A program made the position numbers and the translations under genes. Below the pieces are notes generated by a model, which searched no databases, was not told the origin of the DNA, and worked only from the letters and a program-made list of their open reading frames with translations. A stretch of DNA of 64,000 bases from Scilla litardierei (taxonomy: Eukaryota > Streptophyta > Magnoliopsida > Asparagales > Asparagaceae). Of this stretch, positions 57,173 through 64,000 are shown piece after piece. Positions within the stretch are counted from its first letter, which is position 1, and the number at the start of each line of letters is the position of its first letter. The stretch is from NCBI GenBank assembly GCA_030789695.1, contig CM061139.1:195397641-195461640 (forward strand), in the 5' to 3' direction.

Positions 57173-60100
57173 TGTAACGACCTGAAACTTCATCACTTCA
57201 ATTTACCTATTTTTACGTACTTTAAAAATTAATTTTACTTTATAAATGTTCGTGAAGAGTTTTATAACAAAACTGATTCTAAAAATTCTTATAAAAATAT
57301 TTTAGAGCACTAGACTTATCATATTATATTTCAGCAATTTCAGATTTCCTCAAATGCCCAAAATATTTCTGTTAAAATTCATCTCCCAAAATTACCGTTT
57401 TGATTCGACGAATTTATTTTCTATACAAACGTCTTCAAAACGTTTTCAAACTTGTACGGTAGCATCCTATGATCATTTAGAGCTTCCCACATTAATTTCG
57501 TAATTTTCTGATATCATTTCAATAGAGAACCCGCAAACCCGCTTTCTAAACGTTTTGGCCAAAAACTAGTATCCTCGTAGCCCAAACCCTGAAACGGACT
57601 TCGTATTCACGATCCTCATGACGATACGGTCCCGTGAGTACGTTTTCGTAATTTTTCGGAGTCGTTTACGAAAACGAGTTTGTATTCCTCCGCTTTGCTA
57701 ATTACAATCGCTAATGACCTTTTAACCCCTAATCCTCATCACATCTACTTTTGGGTAATTAAATCTGAATTGGCTCAGATCTAACCTCCCATCTACCCTC
57801 CCATCTACTCCCACATCTACCCCCTTCATCTACCCCCTCTAATTACCATTTTGCCATTCACTAACCCTATAAATAAACCCATCCCATTGTATTAACCCTC
57901 ACCCAGATACTATCTCTCTCCCTCTATATTTTCAAACCCAAACCCAGGCTGCCGCGCTCACGCTCTCTCTCACTTTCGCACTCACTCCCTCTCTCTATTC
58001 CTCTCTCGTTCTCAGTCTCTCCCTCCTCTCCGACCTCCGACCTCCGGCCTCGACCACCGCCGTCGCTCCACCGCGCTGCCCCGCCGTCTGCCGAGGGCCG
58101 AAACACCCCCACAACGCTGGAGATCCCCTCACCGCACCCCAGCGCCGTTGCCGCTCGCCAACGCCGCCTGCGCCGCCGCCGTCAACGCTCGACCACCCAA
58201 CGCCGTCGCTGCAACCTCCCAGGCCGTCGCTCCACCGACCCGCTCGCCGCACGAGCCCTCCGCCGCTGTCAACGAACGGAGGAGAACGGCAGCTCGCGAT
58301 GGCAAACTGGTAAATACGAAATTTATTTCGTATTTTCGTATTTTTTTTAATTAATAAAATGGGTTTTAAGGTTATAAATCCATAACTAATTATACAGGGG
58401 CCAGAAAAATGTGTGACTAGTCCCAGAAAATCAGAAACGTCGAAACGAATCCATTGGCGCTAGTTTCATCTCGATCAGGCAAGTATATTTCTCACAGTGA
58501 ATTTTTATAGGCAAAACTTAAATAGGTTAAAATTCTTCTAAAATTCGTAGCTTGCAATTTTTACAGATATGTACGTCTGATAAAAATATATGTTACAGTA
58601 CTTGTAAATACGATCGTTTTGACATCTTGTTTGCAAAATTCTGACGTACGGTTTGCCCGGAATAAATCTTTGAAGATATGTTGTAATGATAAATTCTTGT
58701 TTTAAAAATCCTTTTAAAATTCGTAATCTGTGATTTTTACGTGCACTTACGTACGATAAAAATATATGTCGTAGTACTAGTGAATACGATCATTTTGACA
58801 CCTTGTTTGAAGAATTCTGATGTACGGTTTGCTCTAAACAATTCCTTGAACATATGTTTTAAAAATCATTCTTGATTTAAAATTGCTTTTTGGCTATTTA
58901 AAGTTGTTTAAAAATTGTTTAAAAATCTTGAAAAATAACTACTAGTCTTAGAAAGTATTTTAAGCTAATTTAAACTCTTTTGCTTAGTTAAAATTAGATC
59001 TTACTCGTTCTTTCATCAATTTAAGTGATCTTTGTGTTTTCTTCTAATTGCTAAATCGAATCGCAAAGTGGTGAACTTTTGTGAAACTATCGTACGGACT
59101 GTTGAAAACCGAGACTGAATTGACTGAAATGGAAGATGGAACTTCAACAATATTGAATGGAAGATGGAACTTTAACAATATAGAATGAAAGATGGAATTT
59201 CAATAATAGACAGATAGTACACGTTCTTGTGACCGACACTAGACTTGACCTGGGATTGGGGTAGTCTATGATCACAAGTGTTACAGAATGACTGGATGCG
59301 CCATACTAAATTACCTCCAACACATTACGGGGGTTAGAACCTTGACAGTTGCCATATCGGAACGGTGGGTAAGCCTCGGAGTTGCTCCCGTCGCAGGCTG
59401 CATGTTGGTTAGCTCTAGTACTCTTGGACATGGACTTATCACTAGGATAGACTGGTTTTGACTATTGTTCTAACATCTTTTCTGCAGGTTGCTACAGTGT
59501 GTTTATTTAATGCTAAATTGTCACAGGTTGCAAATGGTATTGCAAATTGTTATTGAATGATTAAATTGCTACAGGTTGTAAACGATATTGCAAATGGCTA
59601 TCGATGATTAAGTTGCGACAGATTGCAAATGTTTAACTTCTTTAACTGCTTTAACTATTTTAACTGCTTTAACTGCTTTATCTCTTTTATTGCTTATTTT
59701 AAATTAAACTTATTGCTTGTCTTTAAAAGTCCAGGTTGGTTTAATTTTAAAATGTCCAACATTTTGGTTTTGAGATTATCTTGCCGAGTAAACCTCGCTG
59801 ACGGACATTTCATTTTGTTGTTTTACAAAATGTCCGTCAGGTATCGATAGTGAGTTCTTTGAAGACACTACTGCAGGAATCGAGCCAGTGCTCGAAGGCT
59901 ACGTGGAGTATCTACCCACAGAAGACTAGACTTTTACCTTCGCGTCAGCACTTTTATACATATTTGATTAATGTAATTCGTGTACTTTGTTTGTATTGGC
60001 CATACTAGACCAAACTGTATCTTAATTAATGTACACTGGATATGTAATAATGTTGTTTGAGCTGCTTCTTAAATTTGCAAGCAAGAATCTGCAATTTTTA

Positions 60101-60243
60101 TACAGACGCTTAGTGTGTTTAAGCCAAGGAGGAAGAAACGAAAAAGATTTCAAAAAGAAAAAAAAGTACTCCTCCTTGTTTTAAGCACATCGCGGACCCG
60201 CTCGCGTCCTCGCTCCCGGTAGAATGGGAAGCGGGGCGTGACA
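57173..60243 (+). mobile_element. Nested gypsy solo LTR, 3.07 kb, TSD GAATC
   Basis: Begins TGTAACGACCTGAAAC and ends GCGGGGCGTGACA, flanked by GAATC on both sides (57168-57172; 60244-60248). No internal region or second LTR is present, so it is the product of LTR-LTR recombination. A C-rich promoter or leader lies near 57900-58300. An internal repeat of about 180 bp is doubled at 58525-58890 (TACGTACGATAAAAATATATG-like motif). The frames inside are not gene-like. Confidence 0.85.
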
Positions 60244-60248
60244 GAATC

Positions 60249-61790
60249 CACTGCAGAGGAATTGCCGGGAAAAAGTGAAATTAAGTAAATGTTGTACGTA
60301 CTGGGGAGGTGTTGGACAAATAGAACATAAATTGTCGACAATGTATTCACGTATCATATTGCCATATACATCGCAATGGCGATGATGTTTGTAAATTATC
60401 GTTCCACACTCCGTTGCTAGAAGGCAAACGTAGAGATTGGCCAAAATGGGGAACGTGGCAATAGAAGATGAGCTGGACTCACTTATGAAACGTGGAATGT
60501 TCGGACCTGAAGTCCAGACACCAAAAGGTGTCAAACCTGTGGATAAAACAAAGTATTGCAAACATAAGAAAAATAAATACAAAATCGTATGCTATACGGT
60601 ACAACCTATAGCCCAAGGAAAATTTCGCTGAAACTAGGGATCGAACAAATTCAAATGAGCATGTCTCATAAATGATGCATCAGTCTCCATAAGTTATCAA
60701 AAGCGAATACCTTACGATTTGGCGAAGGAAAATTTTGGATATGCTGTTATTGGATGTTGTGACGGCGTACCTTCGTGGATATCTTGTAAAGATAATTTCC
60801 ACATTTCCTTAAAATGCCTGAATAGACTTCGGGACGTCTATTCAAGAAAAACAATAAGTATAAATAAATGTACAACCAAGAGAATCACTTGACAAGTCAA
60901 TGATTCCTACTGAAGGTTGTCTTTGCATCTGTGCAAAGAACATGATTAGAGATCTTAGTTGTAGACAACTAACATCTCATCAGATCTCTTGAAGAGAAAA
61001 CCGAAATAAATGTACAAGCCTGACTTTTAAACATGAAATAAAAAAAGACCTAGGTAAATATAAAGTCATGGCTTATAGAATCCTGTTACAAACGCCCAGA
61101 AGTGCGTTGGAGATATTAAAAGGACCATTGTCATCCAAAGTACACCTACGGTGATACACTTACTGGATGAACAAAAAGAACCCTTCCGATCGCTGGAAGA
61201 GGTGGAGGATATAACTGGTCCTAAAGTCCCTTATCTTAGTGCAATCATGCACTCCTGGCTAACTGCATGTGTCCCGGTATAACAATTGCAGTAAACTCAT
61301 TAGCCAGAGATAGTTGGCACCTAAAAAGGGCCATTAGACCTGAGTTAAGCCTTCTGCGCTTCCTCCAAGGGTCGAAATATTCGGACTTACAAAATGTAGT
61401 AGCATCCTCCAATGTTTATGCAAATGCAGGTTTCAGGTCCAGTCCCTATGCTGAGAAATCACAGAACGGGTACCCACAGTGGGATGGCCATCCCCTGCAG
61501 ATCTGCAAAGCAACTTATGAAGACAACATCATCCTATCATTCTGAGATCCTCACCATTCCAGAATCACACCAATGGTGTATTTGAGGGCGCCTGGTGGTA
61601 CATCACATCCCAGTGACGACTGGGATAGAGGCTGGTTCTGTGGAGCTAACCATATAGTCTGAAGACCACATCAGAGGCGACGAAACTTAGCAACCTCTTC
61701 AGAGTTTCTGGATTCAGCAGCTGCTTGATGGTGACAAAATTTGTAATTTGTGTACATTTTCGGAATATTGTAAATAGGAGTGATGAGATA
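60249..61790 (+). pseudogene. RT and RNase H remains of Copia element B
   Basis: The pol region resumes after the solo LTR. AIEDELDSLMKRGMFGPEVQTPKGVKPV (in part, about 60460-60545) is the start of the Copia RT domain. Around 61190-61260 a PFRSLEEVEDITGPKVPYLS-like stretch marks the end of RT, and NVYANAGFRSSPYAEKSQNG (about 61410) marks RNase H. The catalytic YVDD box was not found. Heavily decayed. Confidence 0.6.
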
Positions 61791-61819
61791 AGCCTAAGAG
61801 ATCTGAAAGCCTAAGAGCT

Positions 61820-62206
61820 TTTACAGATCAGGGGGAGTTGAGGGAATTTGTACTCTTTTCCCTTAGCTATGGTTTTTCCCACTGGGTTTTCCATAGCCAA
61901 AGGTTTTAACGAGGCAAATCAAATCAACTCTGGATCCCGAAGTATCCACCCCTCTGTGACGCTCAGAATCCAGAAGTATTCATGAGCAGAGTCACATGTA
62001 CAAATCAGGGGGAGTTTGGCAGAGTTTGTACTCTTTTTCCTTAACTATGGTTTTTCCCACTGGGTTTTCCATAGCCAAAGGTTTTAACGAGGCAAATCTC
62101 ACCAACTCAGGATCCTGAAGTATCCACCCCATGTGAGACCCATACAGGCTCAGAATCCTGAAGTATTCATGAGCGGGGTCCACAACCATGGCTGGATAAG
62201 GGGGAG
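61820..62206 (+). repeat. Duplicated 3' non-coding segment with three purine tracts
   Basis: Two tandem copies of about 180 bp (about 61823-61995 and 62004-62190), each starting ATCAGGGGGAGTT and containing TTTTTCCCACTGGGTTTTCC. A final GATAAGGGGGAG (62195-62206) touches the 3' LTR and is the likely PPT. A single related copy exists in element A at 45400-45540. Confidence 0.75.
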
Positions 62207-62342
62207 TGTTGTGAATGGGTATTTACTGGGTTGGTGAGTTATTGGGCCAACCCAAGTGGTTGGGCCCATACCCACTTGTATTCTCCCCTTTGGCTATAAA
62301 TATAGACTTGAGGGCTCTCCCCTCAGTACTTGATTCATAACA
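62207..62342 (+). repeat. 3' LTR of Copia element B
   Basis: 136 bp, one T fewer than the 5' LTR near its start, followed by the CTTTT target duplication. Confidence 0.85.
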
Positions 62343-62347
62343 CTTTT

Positions 62348-62749
62348 GCAATAATTTATGCAATTGATGTCTATTGCAACAATGGGGTGTCATCCCCATG
62401 GTTGTTATCTCGGGCAAGGGGTTCAACTTCAACCCCACAGCCAAAATCTCACGGCCAATCCCCACAGCCCCAAAACTGGATGTCGGTGATGAACCACTCA
62501 AGGGGCCGAGCACTTTGCCGGCAGTGGGCAAACCCATTCGGCCGAGCGGCGTCAGGCGAATCCTCATCGCCCGAGCGGCGGAGGGTCGGAACCCTTGAGC
62601 CAAGACAGTGGCCAAGACTGCTCAGGCCAAATTCCTTAGTTGCCTAGCAAACAGGGACGCCGAGTCCCTTTGGTCGTCCGTGCAATAGGGGCGGCGGATC
62701 TGGCCGAGTCCCCACACGACAAAATTTCAGGCGACCGACGGGGGCACAG
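62348..62749. other. Spacer between Copia B and gypsy LTR; no clear gene
   Basis: GC-richer than the surroundings. Open frames occur on both strands, but none shows a recognisable domain. Confidence 0.35.
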
Positions 62750-64000
62750 TGTAACGACTGCTTTTCATGTATCTGGATTTTATATTATAATATATGTTTT
62801 GGTGGATTTTCTCCTCTTGTGTGGTTTTCGTCTCCGTAGTTTTCATTTTCGATCGATTCGTCGTATTTTCTCGCTTCTTTCTTAGGATTGTCGATTTCGA
62901 AGTTTGTCACTCGTGACGGGCTTCATAACGGTCGTATCTAACTATTAGATCAAGCCTAGGAGTCTTAGGATTCGATCACGGGGCCTCGCGCTCCGTATTG
63001 GTACTTTCTGTGCTCATTAGCCGGTGTAAGAAGGGCCACCGACCGACTAGATGACGATCCAGTCGGTCGGCAATCCTTCTTGGACCGACTAGTGAGCTTT
63101 CTAATTTTCTGAGGAAGCTACTGTTTATCGTTAGTCGGTCTAAGAACGTTGGTTGACCGACTAGGTTGCAAACTAGTCGGTCGGCGATGCTTCTTGAACC
63201 GACTAACTCTTATTTCAGGTTTTCGACTGGAGTTACTGTTTACACTTAGTCGGTCTGCGTTGTTCAACCGACCGACTAGATCTCGAACTAGTCGGTCAAC
63301 AGTTGTTCTTTGACCGACTAAGCAGTGCAGGAAACCCTAGTTTTGCCCTAGCCGCCAGCTCAACCTATAAATACCCCCCCCCCCCCAAACGACTTCTTCT
63401 TCTCCAACACGACCCTAAGCCCTAGTTTCTCCCCCATTGAGCCCCCATCTTCCTCCAAGCTCCATTGCTTCATTCCAAGCCCTAAATCCATCATCCAAAC
63501 CATCCATCTACCCTATCTACCTCTCATCTTCCCCAAAATCTCACCAAAACCCATCAAATCCCCAAATCCCCCAAAACCCTAGTTTCCCCAAACTTCTCCA
63601 ATCTTTTCCAGATCTGGTCCTAGGGTTCCCCGGAGTGTTCCTTCCGCCTCCTCTCGGTAAGAAATCGATCCACCGTTGTTTTCTTACCCTATTGCAATTT
63701 TTATGAAACCCTAATAAAATACTTGTGTTTTGATGATTGTTCCCCATAACAGCGATTCCCCGTAGGCTAGCATCCGCGGAGACGAACTTTCGTAACCGTT
63801 CTCCCCGGTGATAGGCAAGTGAAACTTGCATCTCTTGATTTGGGCCATGTCTTAGGTCATTTACCTTGCTTTAGCGTAAAAGAGACTAAACGGTGAAAGG
63901 ATAGCCGTTTAGACGCCATTGACCTAGCTTGACAACGAAGCTTGGTCCGTCACTTTCATCATGCTTGTATGTCACGTTTACTTTCCTTAACGGTACGTGA
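62750..64000 (+). repeat. Ty3/gypsy LTR, plus orientation (runs off the window)
   Basis: Begins TGTAACGACTGC and matches the reverse complement of 6211 down to about 4930. The same order is kept: start, hairpin array, CT-rich leader (63400-63650), then AT-rich and CTAGCTTGACAACGAAGC motifs. It is an inverted partner about 56 kb from the first copy. Confidence 0.7.
63020..63325. repeat. TAGTCGGTC / GACCGACTA hairpin array, three units
   Basis: Same family as 5618-6045 but one unit fewer. Spacers carry TTACTGTTTA. Confidence 0.8.

Larger units (their letters stand above)
52373..62342 (+). mobile_element. Short-LTR Copia element B, plus strand, TSD CTTTT, split by a solo LTR
   Basis: The LTRs of 137 and 136 bp (52373-52509; 62207-62342; TGTTTGTGAATGGG...CATAACA) differ by little. 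CTTTT flanks both ends (52368-52372; 62343-62347). The PBS CGTTATCAGCACGAG follows at 52510. Then come a GC-hairpin leader, gag (54423-55390), protease/integrase (55580-57172), a nested 3.07-kb gypsy solo LTR, RT/RNase H remains (60249-61560), repeated purine tracts and the 3' LTR. Without the nested insertion it is about 6.9 kb. Frameshifts and stops show it is inactive, though the LTRs look young. Confidence 0.85.

Noticed and set aside
57168..60248. GAATC duplications shared by the solo LTR and Copia element A as a sign of linked insertion
   Set aside because: Different superfamilies and separate sites; a shared 5-mer is plausible by chance.

Overview
The window looks like nuclear DNA of a flowering plant, probably a eudicot. 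The grounds are plant-type LTR retrotransposons of both superfamilies, a plant Alba-type RNA/DNA-binding gene with GT-AG introns and a telo-box leader, and a secreted glycine-rich protein gene. Nothing points to a prokaryote or organelle. I see no rRNA, tRNA or CRISPR. Only two host genes can be supported; nearly everything else is nested, decayed or deleted transposable elements.

Layout. 1-6211: a broken minus-strand Ty3/gypsy element (gag, protease, RT, start of RNase H) interrupted by two copies of a different LTR-like repeat and joined to a long gypsy LTR. 6262-10907: a minus-strand Copia element with gag but no pol, running into a 500-N gap (10908-11407). 11874-32443: an Alba-family gene on the minus strand. 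Exons 2-8 lie at 13775-11874 and exon 1 at 32443-32321, so intron 1 is about 18.5 kb. That intron holds a 1-kb tandem duplication, a solo-LTR-like block, a gag-only gypsy element, a roughly 1-kb near-palindrome, a hAT-like element and inverted Copia fragments. 33529-39073: a Ty3/gypsy element of Tat/Retand type with 922/924-bp LTRs, a CAACT target duplication, most of gag-pol deleted, and a spliced-looking antisense ORF. 41780-42241: the glycine-rich protein gene on the minus strand. 43415-44365: a Copia gag/protease relic. 45210-52100 (minus) and 52373-62342 (plus): two related short-LTR Copia elements placed head to head, each with its own target duplication. The second is split by a 3.07-kb solo gypsy LTR (57173-60243). 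62750-64000: the start of another copy of the gypsy LTR seen inverted at 4011-6211.

The most unusual signal is in non-coding parts of the retroelements. Three unrelated elements carry arrays of short hairpins: 52880-53470 and 50380-50870 in the Copia leaders, 35020-35445 in the Retand spacer, and 5618-6045 / 63020-63325 in the gypsy LTR. In two of these arrays, units differ by paired changes that keep the stems intact, as expected if the folded RNA or the palindrome itself is maintained.

All calls come from reading the sequence. Family names rest on remembered motifs, not on database searches.
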